Source of the DNA: Paenibacillus urinalis
GTDB taxonomy: Bacteria > Bacillota > Bacilli > Paenibacillales > Paenibacillaceae
Assembly (NCBI RefSeq): GCF_028747985.1
Contig: NZ_CP118108.1
Coordinates: forward strand, 3,415,501-3,479,500
Length of the DNA: 64,000 nt
Direction of reading: 5' to 3'
The position numbers were made by a program, and so were the translations under genes. Below the pieces are notes generated by a model. It was not told where the DNA came from and searched no databases. It was given only the letters and a program-made list of their open reading frames with translations. The number at the start of each line of letters is the position of its first letter. Positions within the stretch are counted from its first letter, which is position 1. Positions 54,187 to 63,490 of the stretch are shown piece after piece.

Positions 54187-54942
54187 TTACCTTCGCCTTG
54201 TAATACGTCCTGAACCCATTTTCGTTTTGGGCCGGCTGCTCTTCTTCGGAGATGAAAATATACTTGACCCACTGCTCTTTCCTCGTTCAATCTTACCTTT
54301 GCTGGAAGAAGAGGACGATGAGGAGCCTCGTTCGAGCACGCTGTTTCCTGAGGTTGACTTGCTTGTATCTCCTGAATCTCCCAGCCCTCTCCTGATAATG
54401 GATCCACTCTTGTTCGTCGTTAGCGGAGGTGCCATCGACTTATCGTTATCCGTAGGCGTCCGATACGTTCCTTGGGATGGTTTATAAGTCTTCTGGGTCG
54501 TATAACCCCGATATTTCCCTGCGCCTTTTAACGAATCAAACATACTGTCGAGAATCGATGCCGTTATATAACCCTGGAGAAAAGAAGAGCTGTAGTTCTG
54601 TCTGACATATTCTTGCGAGTCCACTTCAATGAGCGTATCTTCCGGTGTTTCTGGGTCTTGCTGCAGATGATATAACTCATCAGGATATACAAGAAACATT
54701 CGCTCTGTATCCTGTGGAGATACTTCTTCCGGTGATCTCTCTTCCATCAGCTCATTCGCAACTTCAGGTACGGTCATACCAGCGGCACGATATACATAGG
54801 AAGTTGAATTGCCGCTGCCATTCACAGATTCGAGCGGGTAGTTCTCTTTGACCGCAGACGCTGTTCCACATCCAGTAAGTACTGAGACGAATAAACTGAG
54901 GACAAGTACAATTTTGATCATGTAAAAAAAACGCTTGTTCAT
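54187..54942 (-). CDS. DUF4247-type lipoprotein
   Basis: 251-residue lipoprotein: signal helix IKIVLVLSLFVSVLTGCGT with lipobox Cys25, then a roughly 120-residue domain (NYPLESVNGSG... RQNYSSSFLQGYITASILDSM) of DUF4247 type, and a low-complexity Ser/Lys/Arg-rich C-terminus (LERGSSSSSSSSKGKIERG) with a basic end RITRRR that may bind anionic wall polymers or lipids. It is the last gene of the operon pspA-DUF350-DUF4178-DUF4247, 12 bp behind the preceding gene. Function unknown; probably on the outer face of the membrane. Confidence 0.8.
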   Translation of the reverse strand: MNKRFFYMIKIVLVLSLFVSVLTGCGTASAVKENYPLESVNGSGNSTSYVYRAAGMTVPEVANELMEERSPEEVSPQDTERMFLVYPDELYHLQQDPETPEDTLIEVDSQEYVRQNYSSSFLQGYITASILDSMFDSLKGAGKYRGYTTQKTYKPSQGTYRTPTDNDKSMAPPLTTNKSGSIIRRGLGDSGDTSKSTSGNSVLERGSSSSSSSSKGKIERGKSSGSSIFSSPKKSSRPKTKMGSGRITRRR

Positions 54943-54954
54943 GGTTAACCTCTC

Positions 54955-55461
54955 CTAGGTTGCCCGAATAACTTTAACATCTGCTGGAATGATGTGCTCT
55001 CCCTCGTACAGCATAAAACGTCCATTTTGCCATTCAATCCTGAGCAGGTGATTGTCATCAGACTGATACTGCCAGACATGCTGCTCTCCGCTTTGGGAGA
55101 AAGGAGTTCTTCCTGTTGTCAGCACATGCCCTGCGTATTGTTCTTCCATATGATAATCTCGGTCATCAAGCTCTATTGTTGTCGGTACTTCATCCGGGCT
55201 GTCGAGTCGTCCATCAATCGGCTGGTACAATCCGTAGGTGAGTCGTTCCCTCTCTTCTATATGCAGGTAAGCAAGCTGATTGCCGTCTTGAAGCGTAAGC
55301 ACGACTGCATTGCGTCCACGATTCTGCACTCTTCCGACGACCTCGTAAGTGATCAGTGATACCTCGCATATATCTCCAGGAGCCAGCTGCAGCATACTCT
55401 TCTCTTGCGGCTCCGGCTTTGGCTTCGACAGCAGATTCGTTACTCTTTTCCATATACTCAT
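54955..55461 (-). CDS. DUF4178-domain protein
   Basis: 168-residue soluble protein. LAPGDICEVSLITYEVVGRV, then YLHIEERERLTYGLYQPI and WQYQSDDNHLLRIEWQNGR, agree with DUF4178, a beta-rich domain often encoded next to DUF350 and PspA genes. No signal peptide. It lies 35 bp after the DUF350 gene and 12 bp before the DUF4247 gene. A structural or lipid-related partner role is inference. Confidence 0.8.
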   Translation of the reverse strand: MSIWKRVTNLLSKPKPEPQEKSMLQLAPGDICEVSLITYEVVGRVQNRGRNAVVLTLQDGNQLAYLHIEERERLTYGLYQPIDGRLDSPDEVPTTIELDDRDYHMEEQYAGHVLTTGRTPFSQSGEQHVWQYQSDDNHLLRIEWQNGRFMLYEGEHIIPADVKVIRAT

Positions 55462-55496
55462 TATCTATCAATCCCCTATTTCTTACTCGATCCTCA

Positions 55497-55901
55497 TTAT
55501 AGTGAAGCCGAAATGATCAATGCCCCAACCACATGTAGTGTTCCGGAGAACAACCCATATCCAATCTTGCCCTGCTGCATGCCTCCATCAATATCAAAGG
55601 CAGCGAACCTGCGAATGATGAAATGGACGACAGCTTCAATCACAAGCAGAATGATAAAAGAAATAACGGAGACGATTAATGCGTCTCCTAAATGATACGA
55701 TACAGATATCGAAGAAGACAAAATGTAGCCCTGTGCGAACAGCTTCATAATAAGTCTTGTTGTTACCGCCATATTGCCTGCCTTCACTTCTGCAAAATCC
55801 TTATACTTCGTAAACAGCGAATCAATATACATCAGTATAAATAGCAATACAGCTCCCGATCCTGTCCATACCAGCATGCGTAAAATATCCATAAATTCCA
55901 T
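55497..55901 (-). CDS. DUF350 membrane protein
   Basis: 134-residue integral membrane protein with four predicted helices (about 10-28, 48-68, 75-95, 110-132) ending GTLHVVGALIISASL, typical of DUF350. Relatives in E. coli (YjfL) accompany a PspA homologue in the yjfIJKL region. It forms the integral membrane part of the four-gene operon. Confidence 0.82.
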   Translation of the reverse strand: MEFMDILRMLVWTGSGAVLLFILMYIDSLFTKYKDFAEVKAGNMAVTTRLIMKLFAQGYILSSSISVSYHLGDALIVSVISFIILLVIEAVVHFIIRRFAAFDIDGGMQQGKIGYGLFSGTLHVVGALIISASL

Positions 55902-56029
55902 CTTGGCCTACATCCCCCACCGTTCAAGATAACTCCTCATGAAAAACGAAGGAGAAACTTTAAAGGTCTCTCCCTCGCTTATATATGTGCTGATCCTGTT
56001 ATCCATTCATAGATTGATCAACATTACGC

Positions 56030-56698
56030 TTATTTATTGTCGTATTGCTTCATCAGCGCAGCGAGTTCGTCCTCAACAGCCTGGTCTTTACCAAGATTCT
56101 CAAACTCTTCGTCGAGAGATTTATCCTTCTTGTTCATTTCATTGCTTGCTTCTGCCAAGGCTTCAGCCTGCAGCATTTTATCTTCCATCCGTTTAAGACC
56201 GGCTGTTGCAGAATCTGAGCTAAAGTCATTCATCGCCTTGTTAATCTCAGTTTGTGCTTTGGCTGCATTATAACGGGCAACCAGAGTTTCACGCTTGCTC
56301 TTCATTTCAGCGAGCTGCTTGCGCATCTCCTCAAGCTTGCTGCGGAGATTATCAGCCGCCGCCTTGTTTTGGTCGTAACTTGTCTTGTATTCAGTAAGCT
56401 TCGCTTCTGCATTCTTCTTCTCTTCCAATGCGCGACGCGCCAGATCAATATTCTGGGCCTTGGCTGCGGTGTGAGCCTGCTCTTCACGCTTCTTAACCAA
56501 CGCTTCTTGCTCTTCGTACAGAGACTTAAATTTCTTCTCTAGGGCAATCTGAGAGGCAACCGCCTTCTCTGCGTCCTCAAGGTCTTCCTGCATATCACGA
56601 ATATATTGATCCGTTAATTTAATCGGGTCCTCTGCTTTATCAATCAGTGCATTAAGGTTAGACATCGTAACATCACGTAATCTTTTAAAAAACGACAT
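56030..56698 (-). CDS. pspA: PspA/IM30 family protein
   Basis: 222-residue, almost wholly helical, charged coiled-coil protein: MSFFKRLRDVTMSNLNALID with amphipathic N-terminal helix, AEDPIKLTDQYIRDMQEDLE, and SKRETLVARYNAAKAQTEIN are family marks. PspA/ESCRT-III-like proteins coat and stabilise stressed membranes. The start follows GGGAGG. It is the first gene of the operon, 75 bp downstream of a perfect SigW-type promoter. The gap to DUF350 (128 bp) is the largest within the operon. Confidence 0.93.
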   Translation of the reverse strand: MSFFKRLRDVTMSNLNALIDKAEDPIKLTDQYIRDMQEDLEDAEKAVASQIALEKKFKSLYEEQEALVKKREEQAHTAAKAQNIDLARRALEEKKNAEAKLTEYKTSYDQNKAAADNLRSKLEEMRKQLAEMKSKRETLVARYNAAKAQTEINKAMNDFSSDSATAGLKRMEDKMLQAEALAEASNEMNKKDKSLDEEFENLGKDQAVEDELAALMKQYDNK

Positions 56699-56771
56699 TT
56701 CATATTCCTCCCAATGGTTTTCTATTTGCTTCCTTCTTCATAACTCATCAATTTTGCATCTAATCCAATAT

Positions 56772-56797
56772 TACGAATCAATTTAGAATACGTTTCA
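56772..56797 (-). promoter_or_regulatory. SigW-type ECF promoter of pspA
   Basis: TGAAAC (56792-56797) and CGTA (56772-56775) on the minus strand, spaced exactly 16 bp, identical to the B. subtilis SigW consensus TGAAAC-N16-CGTA. B. subtilis pspA is itself a SigW target. Confidence 0.85.
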
Positions 56798-56803
56798 AAA
56801 TAA

Positions 56804-57826
56804 TTAAAAACCTCTTAAATAAGGCTTGGGTATAGACTGCTTGCCGCTAATAGCTTGGGATGCGTGCAACGCCCAATACGGATCACGCAGCATTCCCCTG
56901 CCGACCGCAACGAGATCGGCTTGACCCGATTCAACCACATTTCTTGCATCCTCATAATCCTCCAGCAGGCCAACTGCAATCACTGGAATCCTCAGCTCAT
57001 TCTTGAATATATGGGCCAAATCCACCTGATATCCGGCTCTTGCGGCAGGGCCTCCATCTGAACCGATCGGGCCTTCTCCTCCAGAGGTGATATGGAAGAT
57101 ATCCACGCCCGCATTCTTATATTTTTGACTAAGTTCAACCGCATACCGAACATCATAGCCATGATTTACATACTCCTTCGCGGAAATACGCATGATGATC
57201 GGCATTTCACTCGGAATCACTTCTTTAACCGCAGTAATCACCTCAACACCAAAACGCGATAAGTCCTGACCGTATTCGTCCTCACGGAGATTTGTCAGAG
57301 GAGAATGAAATTGATGAATTAAGTAACCATGTGCTCCGTGTATTTCAACGGTATCAAAGCCAGCCTCTACTGCCCTTCTCGCCGCTTCCTTATAATCGAT
57401 GACCAACTGCTTCACTTCTTCATACTCAAGCGCTCTTGGCACATCATACCGCTCGCTGAATGGAATGGCAGAAGGTGCAACAGGTGGCTTCGCATCTTGA
57501 GCCTTACGGCCTGCATGCCCCAGCTGAATACCGATCTTACACCCGTAGGAATGAACGGCTTCAACCAGTCTTCGATAGGATGGAATTTGGTCATCACTCC
57601 ATAGTCCTGTATCCAGATCGGTAATTCTTCCGTCCGGATGTATACCCGTCATTTCAACAATAATCAATCCCGTACCGCCTACAGCGCGGCTGACATAATG
57701 TACGTAATGCCACTCATTAGGAATCCCATCCTCCTGCGTAACACTGTATTGACACATCGGCGGCATGACAACGCGATTTTTAATTTCCAGGCCCTTTATC
57801 TTAATAGGCTCAAACAATTGACTCAA
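56804..57826 (-). CDS. namA: NADPH dehydrogenase (old yellow enzyme, NamA/YqjM type)
   Basis: 340-residue FMN-dependent ene-reductase. PPMCQYSVTQEDGIPNEWHY (with the flavin-tuning Cys), GRKAQDAKPPVAPSA, EIHGAHGYLIHQFHSPLTN and VAVGRGMLRDPYWA are hallmarks of YqjM. It reduces activated C=C bonds in oxidised or electrophilic compounds. TTG start at 57826. Its stop lies immediately upstream of the pspA promoter; no clear terminator separates them. Confidence 0.93.
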   Translation of the reverse strand: MSQLFEPIKIKGLEIKNRVVMPPMCQYSVTQEDGIPNEWHYVHYVSRAVGGTGLIIVEMTGIHPDGRITDLDTGLWSDDQIPSYRRLVEAVHSYGCKIGIQLGHAGRKAQDAKPPVAPSAIPFSERYDVPRALEYEEVKQLVIDYKEAARRAVEAGFDTVEIHGAHGYLIHQFHSPLTNLREDEYGQDLSRFGVEVITAVKEVIPSEMPIIMRISAKEYVNHGYDVRYAVELSQKYKNAGVDIFHITSGGEGPIGSDGGPAARAGYQVDLAHIFKNELRIPVIAVGLLEDYEDARNVVESGQADLVAVGRGMLRDPYWALHASQAISGKQSIPKPYLRGF

Positions 57827-57975
57827 GCGCCCCTCAGCTCCTCGTCCTTTTTTCTAGAATAATATCATCCTGCTAAGGTAATAACAAACAAGTAACACTT
57901 TGTTCCTTGCTACCAATTTCGCATAATGCAATACAGTTTAGCCTTCAAATACATAACAAAGGAGTTAAATTATTA

Positions 57976-58800
57976 ATGAAGCGTTTGTCATGTTACATCT
58001 TGATGTTAATGCCCTCAATTGCCATTATTAGTGCTTTGATATCCCCAGACTTCTCGAATGCCTTCTATAAGAATCATACGAATTCTATACAGCCGGCGGC
58101 CATTCACAAGCCCGATTCTTCAAGAGCTTCCTCCGAACGTAATACACCAACTCTGGGACAGCTGCGTAAGAAATACAGCCATTACTTCCTTACCAATGGA
58201 CCAAGGGTTAACAAGGTGGCGCTAACATTTGACGATGTTCCCGACCCTAGGTTTACTCCGCAAATTCTAGATATTCTTAAGAATCACGGTGTAACAGCTA
58301 CCTTCTTTGCGAATGGTCATCGGATAGCAAAATATCCCAACATTTTCAGGAGAATTCATGAAGAAGGTCACGCGATCGGTAATCACAGCTATTCACATCC
58401 TAACTTCAACCGATTGTCCGTTCCTGAATTTGTGAGTGAAATTCAAAGAACAGAGCAGGCTGCCTTTCCGATTATTCAGTATTATCCAAAAATGATCCGT
58501 CCCCCTTATGGAGAAATTACCGAGGATCAATTAAAGTGGGCTGCAGAACACTCCTATCGCATTGTGAATTGGAATGTAGATTCACTCGACTGGAAGGGAA
58601 TCGGCAAGAACGAGGTTATACAGAACATTATGTCTAACATCAGACCAGGAGCGATTGTCCTTCAGCATGGCGGAGGCGGCGTAGGCTCAGATCTCAGCGG
58701 TACGATTCAGGCGCTGCCTGAAGTGATTACCAGGCTCCAAGCCTTAGGCTATGAGCTTGTCACCGTGCCTGAGCTGCTTGGAATCAGCCTGGAAAAGTAA
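57976..58800 (+). CDS. polysaccharide deacetylase, secreted
   Basis: 274-residue NodB-homology enzyme. A signal sequence (LSCYILMLMPSIAIISALIS) precedes the domain, with catalytic TFDDVPDPRFT (Asp-Asp), HxxxH in IGNHSYSHPN, RPPYGE and the late IVLQHGG. It removes N- or O-acetyl groups from peptidoglycan, chitin or cell-wall glycan. ATG at 57976 after AAGGAG is preferred to TTG at 57907. Monocistronic, with a terminator shared with the convergent 3D gene. Confidence 0.87.
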   Translation: MKRLSCYILMLMPSIAIISALISPDFSNAFYKNHTNSIQPAAIHKPDSSRASSERNTPTLGQLRKKYSHYFLTNGPRVNKVALTFDDVPDPRFTPQILDILKNHGVTATFFANGHRIAKYPNIFRRIHEEGHAIGNHSYSHPNFNRLSVPEFVSEIQRTEQAAFPIIQYYPKMIRPPYGEITEDQLKWAAEHSYRIVNWNVDSLDWKGIGKNEVIQNIMSNIRPGAIVLQHGGGGVGSDLSGTIQALPEVITRLQALGYELVTVPELLGISLEK

Positions 58801-58801
58801 A

Positions 58802-58835
58802 AAACTCGTGAAGGCCGCTGGCTCTTCACGAGTTT
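58802..58835 (+). terminator. bidirectional terminator between deacetylase and 3D gene
   Basis: AAACTCGTGAAG/CTTCACGAGTTT stem, loop of ten, starting two bases after the deacetylase stop. Confidence 0.85.
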
Positions 58836-58886
58836 ACATAGTTCAGGTTATTCGGTTATTCAACCCGATTGATTGGATTCATTGAT

Positions 58887-59552
58887 TCATTCTTTGATGA
58901 AATACAATTTCACGTCCTGGATTCCAAATTCACTTACAAAGCTCGGACTTCCAGGAATAAAGATATCAATTTTGTTACCTTTTATGGCACCGCCAATATC
59001 CGTAGCCGTGGCTACAAAAGCCTTATCCGGCAGCCCGTCATGAGAATGTCCGGTTACGAGAACCTTGGTTCCAAGAGGGATGACATCAGGATCTACCGCA
59101 ATGGTACCGAGCTTCAGATCATTGCCGAAATAATCGACGGCTCCGTATCCGCCGTTCTCCGCAGGATCCGAGGAGTAAGCTGTCGCTTTGACATTCAGCG
59201 TTTTGCTATAATCAAAATTCTTACCCCACGCCTCAACCACTTTGTTTGAGCTATCTACATTTAAGCTTGCAGTCACTGCTTGATTGCTGTTACTGCCAGC
59301 TGCTTGAGCCGTCAATTTCGACGTTGTTGGGATTGTAATCTTCAGTCCGCCGTAAATGTTATATGGCGAGATTTTTTTATTTGCATTCATTAGTTGTTGT
59401 AGATTTACTTTATACTTTTTAGATAGTGTGTAAAATGTGTCCCCTTCTAGAGCAGTATGCACCTTGGCCGCCTGCGCGGGAACAACCTGAACCATCAAAG
59501 CCGCACCTAAGATCGCTGCAGCAATGCTAGTCTTCTTGAAAGATTTAAACAT
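58887..59552 (-). CDS. LysM and 3D domain cell-wall protein
   Basis: 221-residue secreted protein. Signal peptide (SIAAAILGAALMVQVVPAQA), one LysM motif (VHTALEGDTFYTLSKKYKVN to LKITIPTT, about 30-72), an Asn/Ser-rich linker, and a C-terminal 3D domain (about 120-221) named for its three aspartates, visible in AVDYFGNDLK, AVDPDVIPLG and VATATDIGGAIKGNKIDIFI. YocH, Rpf and MltA-type enzymes use this fold for peptidoglycan hydrolysis. ATG at 59552 follows GGGAGG. It probably acts in wall growth. Confidence 0.88.
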   Translation of the reverse strand: MFKSFKKTSIAAAILGAALMVQVVPAQAAKVHTALEGDTFYTLSKKYKVNLQQLMNANKKISPYNIYGGLKITIPTTSKLTAQAAGSNSNQAVTASLNVDSSNKVVEAWGKNFDYSKTLNVKATAYSSDPAENGGYGAVDYFGNDLKLGTIAVDPDVIPLGTKVLVTGHSHDGLPDKAFVATATDIGGAIKGNKIDIFIPGSPSFVSEFGIQDVKLYFIKE

Positions 59553-59658
59553 AATGTCCTCCCTCATGAATCTGACTGACGTAAATATATCACAATTTTG
59601 TAACCTTGTATTATGTAAATGTTGGAAACTGCTGTCTAACCGGCTCCAATCTATACAC

Positions 59659-59687
59659 AAAAATACCCCAGACACGAATGTCTGGGG
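59659..59687 (-). terminator. terminator after amino-acid ABC operon
   Basis: CCCCAGACA/TGTCTGGGG stem, loop CGAA, T run on the minus strand. Confidence 0.9.
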
Positions 59688-59712
59688 CAGTAATCATTAC
59701 AAAATATAAGTG

Positions 59713-60435
59713 TTATAATACCTTGCTGAGAAAATCCTTCGTACGCGGATGCTGAGGATTCGTGAATACTTCCTCTGGCGTTCCTTCCTCAACGATCTTA
59801 CCGCCATCCATGAATAGAATTCGATCGCCGACTTCGCGGGCAAAGCCCATCTCATGTGTAACGATGACCATGGTCATTCCACCTTCGGCAAGCTTCTTCA
59901 TGACATCCAGCACTTCTCCAACCATCTCGGGATCCAGCGCTGAGGTAGGTTCATCAAACAGCATGACATGCGGCTGCATTGCAAGAGCTCTTGCGATCGC
60001 GATACGCTGCTTCTGTCCGCCCGACAATTGGTTAGGATAAATGTTCTTCTTATCGGACAATCCCACGGTCTTGAGAAGATCATCGGCAATTTTGTCGGCT
60101 TCTTGTGCAGCAATATTTTTCACCGTGACTGGGGCAAGTGTAATGTTCTCTCCTACTGTCTTATGAGGAAACAGATTAAAGTGCTGGAATACCATGCCCA
60201 TTTTTTCACGGGTAGAGTTAATGTTATGCTTCGGATCTGTTATGGAATTGCCTTCGAACAAAATGGTTCCATCGCTCGGCACTTCCAGCAGATTCAGGCA
60301 GCGTAGAAATGTACTTTTGCCTGATCCTGAAGGACCGATTACGACGACAACTTCACCTTTGCCGATCTCGATATCAATTCCCTTCAAAATATTGAGATCT
60401 CCAAAGGATTTATGCAAATTTTTAACGATTATCAC
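59713..60435 (-). CDS. glnQ: polar amino acid ABC transporter ATPase
   Basis: 240-residue ATPase. Walker [21 protein letters not shown]-loop [11 protein letters not shown], signature [19 protein letters not shown], Walker [21 protein letters not shown] and [18 protein letters not shown] are all present, so PAAT-family GlnQ/ArtM type. Overlaps the upstream permease gene by 14 bp. Confidence 0.93.
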   Translation of the reverse strand: MIIVKNLHKSFGDLNILKGIDIEIGKGEVVVVIGPSGSGKSTFLRCLNLLEVPSDGTILFEGNSITDPKHNINSTREKMGMVFQHFNLFPHKTVGENITLAPVTVKNIAAQEADKIADDLLKTVGLSDKKNIYPNQLSGGQKQRIAIARALAMQPHVMLFDEPTSALDPEMVGEVLDVMKKLAEGGMTMVIVTHEMGFAREVGDRILFMDGGKIVEEGTPEEVFTNPQHPRTKDFLSKVL

Positions 60436-61876
60436 TTGTTCTCAGCTTCCTTTCGAATGCACCTAGCAGCTTGGACAGCATGAAGGTAAGAATGAAGTAG
60501 ATGACCGCGGCAATGATATACGGGCTCAGACCTTGATACGTAATACTGCGAACCGTATTCGCCTGGTACATAATATCCATCATACCGATGACGGAAATAA
60601 TAGACGATTCCTTAATAATGGTAATAAATTCATTACCGATGGCCGGAAGAACTGTCTTCATCGCCTGCGGCAAAATGATATGTCTCAGTGCCGCTCCACG
60701 CGTCATACCGAGTGAACGGGCGGCTTCCATCTGTCCTTTGTCCACTCCCTGAATTCCTGCTCTGAAAATTTCAGCGAGATAGGCCGAGCTGTTAATGGAT
60801 AATGTGATTACACCGGATTGCAGTGGTGAGAGATTAATACCAAATACCAAGGCCAAACCATAGTGAATAATCATCAGCTGAACGAGCATTGGTGTACCGC
60901 GCAGCACTTCAACATAAGCGGTACCCAGCCATGCGAGGATCTTAATTCCCGACATGCGTACCAGTGTAATGATAAGACCAATGAGGAAACCGAAGATTAC
61001 ACCGAGAGCGGACAGCAATAACGTGTATCCAATCCCTTTGGCATAATAGCTGCGGTACTCCCAAGCTACTTCAAAAATATTTTTGTCTCCCGTCTTGCCT
61101 GCTGCCAGAAGACTTGCTTCCTCTACCATTTCAGTAATTCTGTCGTCTGCTTTAAGCTCGGCAAGTGTTTCATTAATAACGGCTAGCAGCTCAGTATTAC
61201 CTTTTTGTACCCCAATCGCAGCATCGGATTCCGATTCATCCGGTACAGCATCAGCGAGCACAATGTCATCGTTTAAGTAACCGGCTGCAACCGTATCCTC
61301 TACGATTAGCGCGTCGACTCGCTCCGTTTCAAGCTGCATTACGATATCACCGATCTTATCCAGTGAGGTTATACTCGCATTCGGCACTCCTTGCGCAATT
61401 TCCTCTTGAATGGAACCTTTCTGAACACCGAGCTTCGTGTTCTCAAGATCAGCCATCGTCTTATACTTGTCCGTATCTTCAGCACGAATCACGACAACCT
61501 GTCTTGCTTTATAATACGGATCCGAAAAATCGATGCTTTGCCGACGTTCTTCCGTCGGAGTCATACCGGATATAACGATGTCAACACGACCGCTCTGCAG
61601 CGCTGGAAGCAGGCTGTCAAAGCCCATATCCTGAATAACCAGCTCGGCTCCCATCTTTTCCGCGATCGCCTTTGCAATTTCGATATCAAAACCGACAATT
61701 TGATCCTGACCATCTATCGTTGTATGAAACTCATAAGGGGGGAAATCTGCACTAGTTCCCAATATTAGCTGTTGTTTGTCACTATTTGCATCCTGTGCAT
61801 AAGCCGTTTGAAGTCCTGCAGGAAGCAGGATGATCATGCACATAAAGAGCATTAGCAACCGAAATGTTTTCTTCAA
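60422..61876 (-). CDS. amino acid ABC transporter: substrate-binding domain fused to permease
   Basis: 484-residue fused protein. After a signal-like helix (residues about 5-25) comes a family-3 binding domain (about 35-260; [55 protein letters not shown]), then a HisM/GlnP-type permease (about 285-480; [40 protein letters not shown]). The binding domain is thus tethered to the pore, as in lactococcal GlnP. TTG at 61876 after AAGGAG is favoured over an ATG at 61981 with no ribosome site. Confidence 0.88.
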   Translation of the reverse strand: MKKTFRLLMLFMCMIILLPAGLQTAYAQDANSDKQQLILGTSADFPPYEFHTTIDGQDQIVGFDIEIAKAIAEKMGAELVIQDMGFDSLLPALQSGRVDIVISGMTPTEERRQSIDFSDPYYKARQVVVIRAEDTDKYKTMADLENTKLGVQKGSIQEEIAQGVPNASITSLDKIGDIVMQLETERVDALIVEDTVAAGYLNDDIVLADAVPDESESDAAIGVQKGNTELLAVINETLAELKADDRITEMVEEASLLAAGKTGDKNIFEVAWEYRSYYAKGIGYTLLLSALGVIFGFLIGLIITLVRMSGIKILAWLGTAYVEVLRGTPMLVQLMIIHYGLALVFGINLSPLQSGVITLSINSSAYLAEIFRAGIQGVDKGQMEAARSLGMTRGAALRHIILPQAMKTVLPAIGNEFITIIKESSIISVIGMMDIMYQANTVRSITYQGLSPYIIAAVIYFILTFMLSKLLGAFERKLRTSDNR

Positions 61877-62114
61877 CCCTTGTCTCTCCTTAACTGACTT
61901 ATAATTATTATTGTTAATAATTCGAATCATCATTATAAGTGAAAATGTATGAATATGCAATGAACTTCCAATAATTTTCACGCTTATTCGCTTACAATCG
62001 ACTCGAACACTTGAAATTCGACAAAGTTAAAGACGATATTATACTGACAATGCTATAATGCTTGTGTAATGAGGCCATCCATTAAATAGGCCGCCACGAG
62101 GAGAGCGATTTGAA

Positions 62115-63287
62115 TTGAACAAACAGACCATTAATCAGACCATTGATCAATATAGTTCCCGTTTCAAAGAGATTTCATTATATATTGGTCAGAACCCGGA
62201 GCTTGGAAACGAAGAATTCCTTGCATCCGCAAGACTTAAGGAAGAACTGATTTTCCATGGCTTTGAAGTCGAAGCACCTATACTTGGCCTTGAGACCGCA
62301 TTTATCGGTACTTACAGCGCTGCTAAGCCCGGACCAAGAATTGCACTGCTCTGTGAGTACGATGCCCTCCCCGAACTAGGGCATGCCTGCGGTCACCACT
62401 TAATCTGTATGATGAGCTTGGGTGCAGCAGTGGGTCTCAAATCCGTCATTGATGAGATCGGAGGTTCCATCAAAGTATTTGGAACGCCTGCTGAGGAAAC
62501 CAAAGGTGCCAAAGTACCCATGGCTGCTGCCGGATTATTCGACGACTGTGATATTGCCATGATGACGCATCCATTTTATGCATATGAGAAATCAGGCACC
62601 TCCCTGGCCATGGATGCTATCCAATTTGAGTTCTTCGGTAAATCCTCACATGCAGCTGCAAGTCCCCATGAAGGGATTAACGCACTTGATGCTGTTATTC
62701 AAACGTTCAACGGCATTAATGCTTTCCGTCAACAAGTGAAGAGCACTGTTCGCATCCATGGCATTATTAACCATGGCGGTGAAGCTGCCAACATTATTCC
62801 GGATTACGCCTCAGCCCAGTTTTATGTCCGGGCATCTACACGCAAAGAGCTTGAAGTGTTAACGGAACGCGTCATTAAAATTGCAGAAGGAAGCGCTCTT
62901 CAAACCGGCTGCACTTTGAAGACGTCCAATTATGAAACTTCATACGACGAGATGAACACGAATGAGATTTTGTCTGATGTCTTTAGTGCCAACTTAGTAG
63001 AGCTTGGTATTAGCAAGGACGAGATCAGTACTGGAGACGATCACGGCTCCATGGATATGGGCAATGTATCTTTAAGAATTCCAGCCATCCATCCGTACAT
63101 CAAAATTATTGAGGAGAAGCATGCGCTTCATTCAAAGGAATTTAGAGATTTGGCAATGGAGGAACGAGCACTCTCAGGCATGATTCTCGCGGCCAAGGCA
63201 CTCGGAAACACCGCTTATGATGTCATCACACAACCAGAACTGCTTACCCGGATTAAAACAGCTCACCATGCAGTAAATCACATTTAA
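62115..63287 (+). CDS. M20 family metallo-amidohydrolase
   Basis: 390-residue peptidase/amidohydrolase of the M20D (AbgB/amidohydrolase) group. LLCEYDALPELGHACGHHLI carries the first metal site, GTPAEETKGAKVPMA the bridging glutamate, and the dimerisation domain follows (KSSHAAASPHEGINALDAVI). The C-terminal ISTGDDHGSMDMGNVS lacks the longest insert of aminoacylases. TTG start at 62115 after GGAG. Substrates may be N-acyl amino acids, p-aminobenzoyl-glutamate or dipeptides. It stands alone. Confidence 0.85.
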   Translation: MNKQTINQTIDQYSSRFKEISLYIGQNPELGNEEFLASARLKEELIFHGFEVEAPILGLETAFIGTYSAAKPGPRIALLCEYDALPELGHACGHHLICMMSLGAAVGLKSVIDEIGGSIKVFGTPAEETKGAKVPMAAAGLFDDCDIAMMTHPFYAYEKSGTSLAMDAIQFEFFGKSSHAAASPHEGINALDAVIQTFNGINAFRQQVKSTVRIHGIINHGGEAANIIPDYASAQFYVRASTRKELEVLTERVIKIAEGSALQTGCTLKTSNYETSYDEMNTNEILSDVFSANLVELGISKDEISTGDDHGSMDMGNVSLRIPAIHPYIKIIEEKHALHSKEFRDLAMEERALSGMILAAKALGNTAYDVITQPELLTRIKTAHHAVNHI

Positions 63288-63346
63288 ATTCAGCAAATGA
63301 ATCAATTTCATAAATCATTAAATGAAATTCCCGTCAAAAGAAAAAA

Positions 63347-63373
63347 GGGTACCGAGTTTAATTCTCGGTACCC
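63347..63373 (+). terminator. terminator between M20 gene and glgA
   Basis: GGGTACCGAG/CTCGGTACCC perfect 10-bp stem, loop TTTAATT, A run before and T-rich after; used by both convergent genes. Confidence 0.9.
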
Positions 63374-63490
63374 TCTTTATAATGAAGCAACTAAGTTAAC
63401 ACTTTATGCCGCCTACAAGCCCAAGTGAGATCGCTAAATAGTTAAGGCTGATATAAATGACTTCATTGTAAATAGTTAAACGAGTTGAAG

